Below are positions 18,965-27,029 of a DNA stretch of 64,000 nt, piece after piece. The translations under genes were made by a program, and so were the position numbers. The notes beneath the pieces were generated by a model. That model was not told where the DNA came from, searched no databases, and saw nothing but the letters and a program-made list of their open reading frames with translations. Positions within the stretch are counted from its first letter, which is position 1, and each line of letters begins with the position of its first letter. Origin of the DNA: Myxococcales bacterium (GTDB lineage: Bacteria > Myxococcota > UBA727 > JABDBI01); contig JAHFEG010000008.1 in the NCBI GenBank assembly GCA_023248595.1, positions 1 through 64,000 of the forward strand, in the 5' to 3' direction.

Positions 18965-19417
18965 CTAATGACAGAAGATATGCATCAGGCAGCAGCAGTG
19001 AAGTACACCAAAAGTGAGTGAAGCAATGCCCGCGAAAGTAATCACGATCCCTGTTATTTCTTGAGCCTTTTTGTTGGGCTTAATCATGACCTCTGGTTCT
19101 GTTTTATTTCCAGCTTGATTGATACAAAATGTTTTATATGCGGGTGGGTTGCAGGCGTTGATCGAGTGTCCGAATTGTTGACACGTTTCATTTAGCGGTG
19201 TGGAAATGTTGCAACAAAACAATTTTCCTTCGGTGTCGCAGTTTTGCTTTTTATTGTCTATTTGAGACGTCCCCCAGGTAATTGCTCCTGCTAGAATTCC
19301 TGCCATACCAGCTATCATAGTGGCTGCAGATAACTTTAACCCGTTAGCAGAAGAAGGTGTGACAACGAGTGTTGAACAAGCAAAAACTAACAAGAAGCAA
19401 GGAATTTTTTTTGACAT
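18965..19417 (-). CDS. Cysteine-rich secreted membrane protein, paralogue 1
   Basis: The protein has 150 residues: a signal peptide cleaved after SSA (about residue 24), a hydrophobic helix (about 30-50), a Cys-rich loop (60-98), a second hydrophobic helix (about 121-140) and a tail with CCC and a last Cys. The loop cysteines are C60, C68, C69, C79, C89 and C98. The same spacing recurs in the gene at 22045-22671, so the two are paralogues. I chose ATG 19417 because AAGGTG precedes it. The loop is probably disulfide-bonded in the periplasm or outside. No known family is recognised. It converges on the giant gene, ending 24 bases from its stop. Confidence 0.7.
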   Translation of the reverse strand: MSKKIPCFLLVFACSTLVVTPSSANGLKLSAATMIAGMAGILAGAITWGTSQIDNKKQNCDTEGKLFCCNISTPLNETCQQFGHSINACNPPAYKTFCINQAGNKTEPEVMIKPNKKAQEITGIVITFAGIASLTFGVLHCCCLMHIFCH

Positions 19418-19548
19418 AGCAACACCTTGGAGATGAGAACTCTGCAAGTAGATTCAACGTTTTTTTAAGATTCTTTTATTTCATGATTCTATTTTTTGCT
19501 ATCTAGAGTCTTTCTTAAGGCAGCAAAAAGAGTTATGAGGGCTGTCTT

Positions 19549-20196
19549 ATGAGCAAACCGCAATCATCAAGTAAGACCAAAGGCCGCTATGAGCGCCATG
19601 ATGCCTATTACCATGCTGCTAAAAAGCAGGGGTTTATGGCGCGTTCTATTTTCAAACTTGAAGAAATCGACAAAGATTTTTCGTTGATTAAGCCTGATGC
19701 CTGGGTGCTTGATTTGGGTTGTTCACCAGGCTCGTGGTTGCAATATGTGGATTCACGTATTGCTTCTTCCAAACAGGGCGGTGCAGTAGGAGTCGATATG
19801 CTGCCCCTGAAAGCGACGTTTGGTCCATACATACATTTTATAAATGCAGATATTTTTGAAGTGGATATCAGCGCTTTAACACCGAATGCTGCGATTCAAA
19901 TGCCGGGAACGCCTTTGTTTTTTGACGTGGTTTTAAGTGACATGGCTCCGAACACTTCAGGCATCAAAAGTTTAGACCAAGATCGCAGCATGGCCTTGTG
20001 TGAACACGCCCTAGCGATTGCTGAGCAGATTTTAAGACCCGGTGGAAACTTTTGTGTCAAGGTTCTGGAAGGTGGTGGCATGCAGGCCTTCGTGAAAGAG
20101 TGTCGTCGGATATTTACAGATGTAAAAATTCGAAGACCCAAAGGAACACGTGTGGCTAGCATGGAAACGTATGTGGTTGGACTAAAGAAAAAATAA
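19549..20196 (+). CDS. rlmE: 23S rRNA (uridine-2'-O)-methyltransferase RlmE (FtsJ/RrmJ)
   Basis: The enzyme methylates the 2'-OH of U2552 (E. coli numbering) in 23S rRNA, using S-adenosylmethionine. In 215 residues it has the SAM motif VLDLGCSPGSWLQ and the full K-D-K-E catalytic tetrad at Lys36, Asp131, Lys171 and Glu206. Length and N-terminal RxRHDxYYxxAKKxGFxARSxFKL pattern are standard for RlmE. It is usually followed by ftsH in proteobacteria; here a ModA-like lipoprotein gene follows after only 4 bases, so the two are probably co-transcribed without an obvious functional link. Confidence 0.95.
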   Translation: MSKPQSSSKTKGRYERHDAYYHAAKKQGFMARSIFKLEEIDKDFSLIKPDAWVLDLGCSPGSWLQYVDSRIASSKQGGAVGVDMLPLKATFGPYIHFINADIFEVDISALTPNAAIQMPGTPLFFDVVLSDMAPNTSGIKSLDQDRSMALCEHALAIAEQILRPGGNFCVKVLEGGGMQAFVKECRRIFTDVKIRRPKGTRVASMETYVVGLKKK

Positions 20197-20200
20197 TTTT

Positions 20201-21007
20201 ATGGGTTTTAAATTAATTTTTTCTGCTGTCTTTTTGATGCTTTTGAGTTGTCAAAAAGGTGAAACCAAGACTCAAAAAACGAAAGAAGTTACCATTTTTG
20301 CAGCAGCCAGCACAGGCCCCGCGCTTCAAGAAATTGCTGTCTACTTAAAAAACCATGAGCAAATTAGGTTGCGGATTCATGTGGCGGCTTCTTCGATTTT
20401 AGCGCAGCAAATTCGTTATGGCGCGCCCTGTGATTTGGTTTTATTGGCGGACCCTGTTTGGATGAAAGAGTTGTCGGATCAAAAAAAAATTATACCTAAT
20501 TCGGAAATTATTTTGCTCTCAAATCGATTGGTAATTATTTCACCACTGCGAGAGACTTTTCAATTGCATGCTGAAAATTTGAATACGCTTCCTCACAAAT
20601 TTCAAGGACGTTTTGTTGTTGGCGACCCCGAGCATGTTCCTGTGGGTAGGTATGCCAAAGCTGCTTTGTCGGCCATGAAAGTTTGGCAGCCATTAATATC
20701 TCGGTTTTTGTACGCGTCTGATGCTCGAGCTGCTTTGCTTTGGGTGGAGCAAGGCGAGGCTGGTGCGGGCATGATTTACCGGAGTGATGCGATTACTTCA
20801 AAAAAAGTGCACATCGCTACCTTGGTTCCTGAAGCACTGCATCCGCCCATTCATTATCCAATGGCAATGTGCAAAAGCAGTGAACGAAACGAAGTTAAAT
20901 ACGTGAGAGATTTTCTAACAAAAGCGCCGGGGCAAAATATTTTCAAGCGGCATGGGTTTCAGCCATCCGCAGTTTCAAAGATAGAAAAAATCCCACCACC
21001 GTCTTAA
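20201..21007 (+). CDS. modA: ModA-like substrate-binding lipoprotein
   Basis: The 268-residue protein has lipobox LLSC (Cys17) and the ModA family opening VTIFAAAST, followed by the anion-site Ser and the pattern AASSILAQQI, CDLVLLAD and later GDPEHVPVGRYAKAAL and GEAGAGMIYRSDA. ModA binds molybdate or tungstate in the periplasm and delivers it to the ModBC ABC importer. No modB or modC is in the window, so either they lie elsewhere or this is an orphan with another ligand. It sits 4 bases after rlmE and converges on tRNA-Leu. Confidence 0.85.
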   Translation: MGFKLIFSAVFLMLLSCQKGETKTQKTKEVTIFAAASTGPALQEIAVYLKNHEQIRLRIHVAASSILAQQIRYGAPCDLVLLADPVWMKELSDQKKIIPNSEIILLSNRLVIISPLRETFQLHAENLNTLPHKFQGRFVVGDPEHVPVGRYAKAALSAMKVWQPLISRFLYASDARAALLWVEQGEAGAGMIYRSDAITSKKVHIATLVPEALHPPIHYPMAMCKSSERNEVKYVRDFLTKAPGQNIFKRHGFQPSAVSKIEKIPPPS

Positions 21008-21061
21008 AACAATTGTCAATCTCCTTAACGCCATCGCATGAATGAGACTAATTTTTGTCAT

Positions 21062-21148
21062 TGGTGCCCAGAAGAGGACTCGAACCTCCACGAAGTTGCC
21101 TTCACTAAGACCTGAACCTAGCGCGTCTACCAATTCCGCCATCTGGGC
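21062..21148 (-). tRNA. tRNA-Leu (anticodon CAG)
   Basis: The minus strand starts GCCCAGATGGCGGAATTGG and ends TCTGGGCACCA; the acceptor arms pair and the CCA end is encoded. The D-arm GGTAGACGCGC, the anticodon stem-loop with TTCAGGT (anticodon CAG), a long variable arm and the T-arm GGTTCGAGTCC give a class II Leu tRNA of 87 bases. Confidence 0.96.
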
Positions 21149-21202
21149 AAAAAACTGAGGTCTCTTTATGCCGCTCTTCTTTTTAATTGGCAAGAGATTA
21201 CT

Positions 21203-21279
21203 TGGTCGGGGTAACATGATTTGAACATGCGGCCTCTTGGTCCCGAACCAAGCGCTCTACCAAGCTGAGCTACACCCCG
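21203..21279 (-). tRNA. tRNA-Pro (anticodon CGG)
   Basis: The minus strand starts CGGGGTGTAGCTCAGCTTGG and ends ACCCCGACCA with an encoded CCA. The anticodon stem CTTGG/CCAAG frames the loop TTCGGGA, anticodon CGG, reading the proline codon CCG. The length is 77 bases. It lies 54 bases upstream of tRNA-Leu on the same strand; the two may share a transcript. Confidence 0.96.
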
Positions 21280-21357
21280 AAAACGGCAAAGTCGAATTAG
21301 CATGATATTTTGGAATCGGTCAATAAGGCTTCAGTAGACGCAAGTCATAAATTTTCT

Positions 21358-21386
21358 TTGACATTCCGTACCTAATTACGTACGAT
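21358..21386 (+). promoter_or_regulatory. Promoter and autoregulatory operator of the yefM-yoeB operon
   Basis: TTGACA (21358-21363), 17 bases, then TACGAT (21381-21386) form a good sigma-70-type promoter. Between and over them two GTAC-centred palindromes occur at 21368-21371 and 21380-21383, centres 12 bases apart. In E. coli the YefM-YoeB complex represses through TGTACA palindromes with the same 12-base spacing, so this is very probably the operator. Confidence 0.7.
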
Positions 21387-21408
21387 AACGTGTATTGAGG
21401 AGTTAATC

Positions 21409-21651
21409 ATGACAGCATTATCTACAGGCCAGGCGCGAGATCAGCTTTATCGCTTAGTTGATCAAGTCAGCGAAGAACACAAACCCGTTTTAATTACAGG
21501 CAAGAGACACAACGCTGTTTTATTGGGTGAAGAAGATTGGCAAAGCATTAAAGAAACACTCCATCTTGAAAATATTCCAGGCATGGGCGACTCTATTCGA
21601 GAAGGCATGAAAACACCGCCTGCTAAAATGTCTAAGGAATTAAAGTGGTAA
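21409..21651 (+). CDS. yefM: YefM/Phd-family antitoxin
   Basis: The 80-residue protein has the Phd/YefM N-terminal dimer domain (TGQARDQLYRLVDQV, then PVLITGKRHNAVLLGEEDW) and a flexible C-terminal tail that should wrap the toxin. It neutralises the RNase encoded by the next gene and represses its own promoter as a complex. GAGG stands before the ATG. Its last 7 bases overlap the toxin start, the usual coupling. It lies next to tRNA-Pro, a typical place for acquired modules. Confidence 0.92.
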   Translation: MTALSTGQARDQLYRLVDQVSEEHKPVLITGKRHNAVLLGEEDWQSIKETLHLENIPGMGDSIREGMKTPPAKMSKELKW

Positions 21652-21920
21652 AAAAAACAAGTTTTGAACTTGTTTTTTCGAAGCACGCCCAGAAGGATGC
21701 TAAAAAAATTGCTACTGCGGGTCTTAAATCAAAAGTTGAAAGCTTGCTTGAAATTTTGAAAACCAATCCATTTAAGACACCGCCGACATATGAGAAATTA
21801 GTAGGCTCTTTGAGCGGAGCTTATTCTCGACGAATCAATATTCAGCACAGATTGGTTTATCAAGTTCTCGAGAAAGAACACGTCGTCAAGATTTTGCGTA
21901 TGTGGACACACTACGAGTAG
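21645..21920 (+). CDS. yoeB: YoeB/Txe-family toxin (ribosome-dependent mRNA endonuclease)
   Basis: The 91-residue protein carries the complete YoeB active site when aligned by eye with the E. coli protein: Glu50, Arg63, Arg69, His89 and Tyr90, within SRRINIQHRLVYQ and the C-terminal MWTHYE. YoeB cuts mRNA in the ribosomal A site and arrests growth when the antitoxin is lost. The GTG start overlaps the antitoxin gene. All key residues are present, so the toxin looks active. Confidence 0.93.
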   Translation: MVKKTSFELVFSKHAQKDAKKIATAGLKSKVESLLEILKTNPFKTPPTYEKLVGSLSGAYSRRINIQHRLVYQVLEKEHVVKILRMWTHYE

Positions 21921-22044
21921 TCGTTATCCGTCAATCGTGAGCAAAACACATTGCATTTGCAGAGTGGTGTTTTCAAATGCTGCCATGTTGACTTTAATAT
22001 TTGTTTACCATAGGCGCTTTCAATCGATATTAAAAAAGGAATTT

Positions 22045-22671
22045 ATGGAAAAATCAATTGCTGTGTATTTTGTTTTATTTTTAATGGTTTCAGGACAAGT
22101 ATTAGGAACCGTAGAGGGAGAACCGCCACCTCCTTCATCTGTGTTTTCACGTCATGCATCACCTCTAAAGAAAGATTCCAAAGATTCACATGGATATGTC
22201 ATCATCTATCCAGATACTCCAAAGGGAAGTATCTCTGAAGACTCTGCAGGGGACAAATATGGAAATTCGCCACATTACACGGCGATATCCACAGGGTTAT
22301 GGTTGGCAACATTGGCGGCGTTGACTGGTGGCATTTATTTACTCGTCGAGCATTCCAAAATTCCTAAAGAGGCTGCCTGTCTATCTAATTTTGATCTCAA
22401 ATGTTGTGCTAAAAATTCGTCCAACGGAACATATCAAAGCTGTATTGCGACTGATAAAGACCCTGCACATTGTGATGCACACAATCAAACAATTATCTGT
22501 GTTAACAGCGATGGCATCCAAGAAGAATCATACGAAACCGAACAACAAAACGCATCTGTTATGCGGATAGGCGGCACGTTTGCATTAATTGGAGGAACCG
22601 TTATCGGCATTGTTGCAACGCTGACAACGCGTTTAGCCTGTAAACATCGGTCTATGAAAATACATGTCTAA
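22045..22671 (+). CDS. Cysteine-rich secreted membrane protein, paralogue 2
   Basis: The protein has 208 residues. A signal peptide ends near QVLG, a Pro/Ser/Lys-rich segment (about 25-75) follows, then a hydrophobic helix (about 80-101), a Cys-rich loop, and a second helix (about 174-194) with a basic tail. The loop cysteines C112, C120, C121, C133, C143 and C152 reproduce the spacing of the gene at 18965-19417. The start at 22045 follows AAAAAAGGA. Function unknown; the shared fold is probably held by three disulfides outside the inner membrane. Confidence 0.7.
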   Translation: MEKSIAVYFVLFLMVSGQVLGTVEGEPPPPSSVFSRHASPLKKDSKDSHGYVIIYPDTPKGSISEDSAGDKYGNSPHYTAISTGLWLATLAALTGGIYLLVEHSKIPKEAACLSNFDLKCCAKNSSNGTYQSCIATDKDPAHCDAHNQTIICVNSDGIQEESYETEQQNASVMRIGGTFALIGGTVIGIVATLTTRLACKHRSMKIHV

Positions 22672-22723
22672 ACAGTGAACAAAATTCTCTCTTGTAGCGA
22701 CCAATGTAATTACGCTGCTCTAT

Positions 22724-23938
22724 ATGCAAAAATATTCGTATTTATTTTCTCTGACGTTTCTGGTGTGCGCACTTGGATATTTCGTTGATATTTATGATCT
22801 TGTTTTATTTGGAATTGTGCGCATTCCCAGTTTAAGAGCGCTGGGTGTTCCAGAAAATGAATTGCTGGATGTCGGCGTTTATTTGATTAACTATCAAATG
22901 GCTGGACTTCTTTTAGGCGGAATTTTTTGGGGAGTTTTAGGAGACAAACGTGGTCGCGTTTCCATTCTTTTAGGGTCGATTCTGCTTTATTCGTTAGCCA
23001 ATATTGCCAATGCTTTTGTGACAAGCATTGAAGCATATGCTGTGCTGCGTTTACTAGCAGGCATTGGTCTTGCTGGAGAGATTGGAGCTGCCATTACGTT
23101 AATAAGTGAATCCATGACCCCGCAGCAACGCGGAATCGGAACTGCAGTGCTCACTTCAGTGGGCATTTTGGGCGCATTGGCTGCTGGATTAATTGGTGAT
23201 TTTTTGAATTGGAAAATTGCCTATTTAACAGGCGGCGGGCTTGGAATCCTGCTGTTGTTATTGCGGATGACAATCAAAGAATCGCCATTTTTTATCAGCA
23301 TGAAGGAAAAAAATGTACGAAAAGGTGATCTACGAATTTTGCTGGAAGATCGTTCAGAATTATTAAAGTATTTTCTTTGTATTTTAATAGGCATTCCAAT
23401 TTGGTATGTCGTTGGTATTTTAATTACTTTTTCACCGGAAATCGCTAAATCACTTCAAGTGACAGGTGAAATCTCTGCAGGTCGCTCTATCTTCTTTTGC
23501 TATTTGGGTCTTTGCCTTGGCGATTTCTCAAGTGGGGTTATTGCTCAAGTTTTTCAATCTCGAAAAAAAGGGATTCTCATTTATCTGTTAGCAATGTTTT
23601 TGTTAGTTTCGTGTTACTGTTTTGTTCATGGTCTTTCAACAACGCAATTTTATGTCTTGTGTATTTTTCTTGGACTTACTGCGGGCTATTGGGCCTCGTT
23701 CATCACTTTAGTCGCTGAAAGTTTTGGCACTAATATTCGAGCAACCGCAGTGACCACAATCACTAATTTGGTTCGAGGAGCCGTGATTCCTCTGACCTTA
23801 ATGCTGCAGCTTTTAAAAAATTATTTAAGTCTACCCGTCAGTGTTTTTGTAATTGGGCTATGCATACTTTGCATGAGCCTCCTTGCTTTAAGGAGGCTTT
23901 CAGAAACATTCGGGAAGAACCTCAATTACACTCAGTAA
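22724..23938 (+). CDS. MFS transporter (metabolite:H+ symporter-like)
   Basis: The 404-residue protein has about 12 hydrophobic helices. MFS motif A is seen as GDKRGRV in the loop between helices 2 and 3, and the helix-4 motif as LRLLAGIGLAGEIGA. FVDIYDLVLFGI in helix 1 is like that of the metabolite:H+ symporter branch (niacin, benzoate, sugar acids). The substrate cannot be told. It converges on the Rieske oxygenase gene 12 bases away; a carrier for that enzyme's substrate is possible but unproven. Confidence 0.88.
   Translation: MQKYSYLFSLTFLVCALGYFVDIYDLVLFGIVRIPSLRALGVPENELLDVGVYLINYQMAGLLLGGIFWGVLGDKRGRVSILLGSILLYSLANIANAFVTSIEAYAVLRLLAGIGLAGEIGAAITLISESMTPQQRGIGTAVLTSVGILGALAAGLIGDFLNWKIAYLTGGGLGILLLLLRMTIKESPFFISMKEKNVRKGDLRILLEDRSELLKYFLCILIGIPIWYVVGILITFSPEIAKSLQVTGEISAGRSIFFCYLGLCLGDFSSGVIAQVFQSRKKGILIYLLAMFLLVSCYCFVHGLSTTQFYVLCIFLGLTAGYWASFITLVAESFGTNIRATAVTTITNLVRGAVIPLTLMLQLLKNYLSLPVSVFVIGLCILCMSLLALRRLSETFGKNLNYTQ
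23876..23898 (+). terminator. Perfect hairpin inside the 3' end of the MFS gene
   Basis: AGCCTCCTT and AAGGAGGCT pair perfectly over a 5-base loop, followed by TTTC. It lies 40 bases before the MFS stop codon. It resembles an intrinsic terminator with a poor T-run, or a converging-gene transcription brake. Confidence 0.35.
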
Positions 23939-23949
23939 CTTTAATGCAA

Positions 23950-25089
23950 TTAAACTGCTATTCCTAAAGAAATTCCACCGTCATGCGAGCATGAATCACG
24001 GGGAAGAATGTAGGGACCACGATTAAGTGAATTTTCGACAGCCTTGATCCAGTATTGGTGGAAATGGGCAATTCCATCTTCAAGTGGAGACTGGAAAGGA
24101 CCTGTTTCTGCAGCAGCATCTCCTTTGCAGGCCTTTCTTCCCTGATCCATTTTTTTGCAAATCACATCGTCTTCTGTGGCTGTTTCAAGATAAGCATCTT
24201 GAAAAGCTTTACAGTAAGGATGATTTGATTCGATCAATTCTTTGGGATGATAAAAATCAATATGGTTGAAACACCTATCGGGGGATTCGGGGCTAACAAT
24301 GCTGACGACAAGAGCATGCGGATAATGCTCTATCATGGTGTTTGGATAATACATCATCCATTCTGCTCCAAAAGCCAATTCTTTTCCTTGTTGTAATTCA
24401 ACTAATAAATCCTGCCATTGTTGGTGAATATCGCTTCCGCTTTTCGTTTGCCATGATGCGTGAGGACGGACCATTTGCGAAGAGTAAAGAGCACCAAATT
24501 CCCAGCTAATATAATCGCAATCGATGTATTGACGAAGTCCTGGATGGATGAGTTTGACGTGATAAATTTCCAAATAGGTTTCGATGAAAGTCTTCCAATT
24601 ATAATCGCATGTCTGAGTTTCAGATGCATGAAAAGCGTACGAAGAAAAATCCATGCGCTCGTTTAAATAGATGCTGTCGATATGAGAGGCTACATCTTCA
24701 TGGCTGGAAAATAGGAGCCCGTTCCACGAGGTATGGGATATTTTTTTTAAAGGCAGGTTAGGATTTTCCTTAAAGTAAGGTGCATTCACGAGTTGTCCTT
24801 GTGTATTATAACGCCAGCAGTGAGCAGGACAAACAATGCTTTTTTGATTTCCTTGACCTGTCAGCATAATTGCTTGGCGATGCCGGCAAAGATTAGACAA
24901 AATCTCAATGCCATTTTCATTGTGAATTAAAAGTTCTGTGTTTCCAGTCAACGAGAGCGCACGGTAATCATCCTTACGGGGCACCATGGAAATATGTCCT
25001 CGATACTGCGGCATCGAAAAAAGAAGATTCTTCTCAATGGAACACATCTCTTCACTGAAATACCAATCTAAGGGAATTTTTTTTGTCAT
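23950..25089 (-). CDS. Rieske non-heme iron oxygenase, alpha subunit
   Basis: The 379-residue protein has a Rieske [2Fe-2S] site of the form C68-R-H70 ... C87-x2-H90. The catalytic iron site has His177 and His182 after Glu174, and an Asp in TEDDVICKKMDQG near residue 307. This is the aromatic-ring-hydroxylating/choline-monooxygenase-like fold. It inserts oxygen into a small substrate using electrons from a separate reductase, which is not encoded nearby. AGGAG stands before the ATG. It lies 86 bases downstream of the secreted coiled-coil gene on the same strand. The substrate is unknown. Confidence 0.88.
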   Translation of the reverse strand: MTKKIPLDWYFSEEMCSIEKNLLFSMPQYRGHISMVPRKDDYRALSLTGNTELLIHNENGIEILSNLCRHRQAIMLTGQGNQKSIVCPAHCWRYNTQGQLVNAPYFKENPNLPLKKISHTSWNGLLFSSHEDVASHIDSIYLNERMDFSSYAFHASETQTCDYNWKTFIETYLEIYHVKLIHPGLRQYIDCDYISWEFGALYSSQMVRPHASWQTKSGSDIHQQWQDLLVELQQGKELAFGAEWMMYYPNTMIEHYPHALVVSIVSPESPDRCFNHIDFYHPKELIESNHPYCKAFQDAYLETATEDDVICKKMDQGRKACKGDAAAETGPFQSPLEDGIAHFHQYWIKAVENSLNRGPYILPRDSCSHDGGISLGIAV

Positions 25090-25175
25090 ACCGGCTCCTG
25101 GGAAAGCGTAAAGCTTTTCAGGAAAACAAGCCTATGGAGTTAAAAAATCCGCAAGCATCAATGTTTCACCTGGTT

Positions 25176-26144
25176 TTAATTTCTAGGTCCGCCGCCGGGA
25201 CTTCCGCAGGCGCAGGCATTTTTCTGGCTGACAAGTTGCTGTTCGTGTGTTGCTTCAAGATTGTTGAGGCGTATATCAATCTCGTTGAGACGGTTACAAA
25301 CATTGTCTCGCGTGCGAATTCCAAAAGCTATTCTTGTACAATAACCTTCAAATTCGTCGTAGGCGCGGTCAGTGCAATTGCTAGGATCTGCTACATGTCG
25401 ACATATATTGAGTCGCTTTTTGAGTTGTTCTAAAGCTTTATGAGGTCCTTGCTCGTAGAGACTATTGATGATTTGTCTTCGTTCTTCTTGAGAGGATGCT
25501 ATTTGGTTTTCGGTTTGCAAAAGAGCATTTTCTGTTAAAACGCATTGACGAGGAAACATAGGAGAGCAGGTGATAAGGGCAGGCGCAACACGTACATTTA
25601 TTTTGTGTGTTAAAGAAAGACATAGGTTGCAATTTGTTTCTTTTGCATAAAATAGCACAGGGTAATTTCCTGGAGGAAGTTGATTGTAATCAATACTTAA
25701 TTCGATTTGAGCATTCCTAGATCCCTGCCAAGTTTCCTGCTTATGAAAAGCGCTCGTTAGTGTGCCTCCATTTGGATATGCAACTTTGATCAAACCAAAA
25801 GGATCATCGTCGGAACGTGCATAAAAACGCAGCTTAGCAGTTTGCCCAGAGCCGTGCCTGAGTGTAATTGTTCCTCTAGAAAGTGCCGCTTTATCTCCAG
25901 CAGCATCTAGAAATTGGCGGAATTCTTGATAAGCTTGGTAGCCTCCATAGGGACTCCCGTTTAGAAAGGAATACATGGAAGAGGAGAATTGGACAAAATC
26001 GATGAAGGCCTCAGTCCAGCTACCTTGGAGACTGTTGCCGGCCACAAACCGATTTGCGTTAGGAAAAATTAAACGGGTTTCACCAGAAATATCTGCTTGC
26101 GCGGTTGAAGCGATAATTGCAAACAAGATCACCCACTTTTTCAT
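25176..26144 (-). CDS. Secreted cysteine-containing coiled-coil protein, unknown
   Basis: The protein has 322 residues. The signal peptide ends at AQA (near residue 17). A beta-rich domain (about 20-185) follows, then a helical region (about 205-310) with heptad-like spacing and several cysteines (CRHVADPSNC, CNRLNEIDIRLNNLEAT), and a Gly/Pro C-terminus CACGSPGGG. GGAG precedes the ATG. I recognise no family. Exported and probably disulfide-stabilised. It is divergent from the SRPBCC gene, 188 bases apart. Confidence 0.7.
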   Translation of the reverse strand: MKKWVILFAIIASTAQADISGETRLIFPNANRFVAGNSLQGSWTEAFIDFVQFSSSMYSFLNGSPYGGYQAYQEFRQFLDAAGDKAALSRGTITLRHGSGQTAKLRFYARSDDDPFGLIKVAYPNGGTLTSAFHKQETWQGSRNAQIELSIDYNQLPPGNYPVLFYAKETNCNLCLSLTHKINVRVAPALITCSPMFPRQCVLTENALLQTENQIASSQEERRQIINSLYEQGPHKALEQLKKRLNICRHVADPSNCTDRAYDEFEGYCTRIAFGIRTRDNVCNRLNEIDIRLNNLEATHEQQLVSQKNACACGSPGGGPRN

Positions 26145-26332
26145 GACGACTCCAGAATAAAAAATTTATTTAGCGTGACCTAAAAAAGTTTGCCTCCGTC
26201 ATTGTAACGATAGAAAATTTGCTTTCTCGAAACGGCCTAATGCAATTTATATCCAAAAAAGAATTGTTCTTCCTACCATTAGAAATAGGCTGATTGAACG
26301 CCATGTGTCGATCGGCTTCACTTGAGGGTTTT

Positions 26333-26977
26333 ATGAAAAAGCATTCTCTTTCTTTAGTGGTTTCGTTTTTTTGTTTAGCGGTATTTCTTGGAGTCAATTT
26401 AAATGCAGCAGAGCTGACGCCTTATAGGGGCGAGCCTCCACAAATTGTTCTAACAGAGGCCGAGCATGCCAAGCTTGAAAAATTTGAATCAGTTTATCCG
26501 CCTATTACCGATGAAGGAAACACTGGCGGTGGCCAGGCTGTATTTCGCGTGAAAGCCGACCCTCAAACAATATGGGATGTTATTGGCGATTTTCCGAATT
26601 ACCCAAAGTACAATAAAGATCTCCAGCAATCAGATTACTACAAACCAAAACAAGGCAATTTCCTTTATGTTAAATTTTCAGCGAGCAAACTCTTTGTGAC
26701 CGTGAACTGGCATGTAAAGCATAACTATCCCATGATCAAAAAAGGTTGGGGAACTTGGGAGTTAGATAAAAGTCAAAAAAACGATCTCTCTGAGTGTATT
26801 GGTTTTTGGAGAGTTGAACAGGTTCCTGGCACAAACTATTCTGATATAAGTTACTCAGTTAATCTCGCCTCTGAAGGATTTTTTCTAAACCTTTTTAGGA
26901 GTATGCTGATCAAGGAAGGTGTTCAAAAAGCAACCCAATGGGTGAAAAAAGAAGCAGAACGCCGAACTGGGAATTGA
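26333..26977 (+). CDS. Exported SRPBCC (START-like) domain protein
   Basis: The 214-residue protein has a signal peptide ending at LNAA (near residue 26). A START/polyketide-cyclase-like domain of about 150 residues begins at about residue 55, with VFRVKADPQTIWDVIGDFPNYPKY, the usual first strand and helix of SRPBCC proteins that bind lipids or other hydrophobic ligands. GAGGG before the ATG at 26333 fixes the start. The ligand is unknown; a role in lipid handling in the cell envelope is possible. A clear terminator follows. Confidence 0.8.
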   Translation: MKKHSLSLVVSFFCLAVFLGVNLNAAELTPYRGEPPQIVLTEAEHAKLEKFESVYPPITDEGNTGGGQAVFRVKADPQTIWDVIGDFPNYPKYNKDLQQSDYYKPKQGNFLYVKFSASKLFVTVNWHVKHNYPMIKKGWGTWELDKSQKNDLSECIGFWRVEQVPGTNYSDISYSVNLASEGFFLNLFRSMLIKEGVQKATQWVKKEAERRTGN

Positions 26978-26996
26978 TGGTAATTTCGTTTTATGG

Positions 26997-27029
26997 AGCT
27001 CCTAAATTGATCTTGGGAGCTTTGTTTTT
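26997..27029 (+). terminator. Rho-independent terminator after the SRPBCC gene
   Basis: AGCTCCTAA (26997-27005) pairs with TTGGGAGCT (27013-27021), nine pairs with one G-T, over a 7-base loop. TTTGTTTTT follows. It separates the SRPBCC gene from dnaA. Confidence 0.85.

Noticed and set aside
26170-26397. A 75-codon minus-strand frame across the SRPBCC start region
   Set aside because: Low-complexity translation, no ribosome site, and it overlaps the signal peptide of a supported gene.
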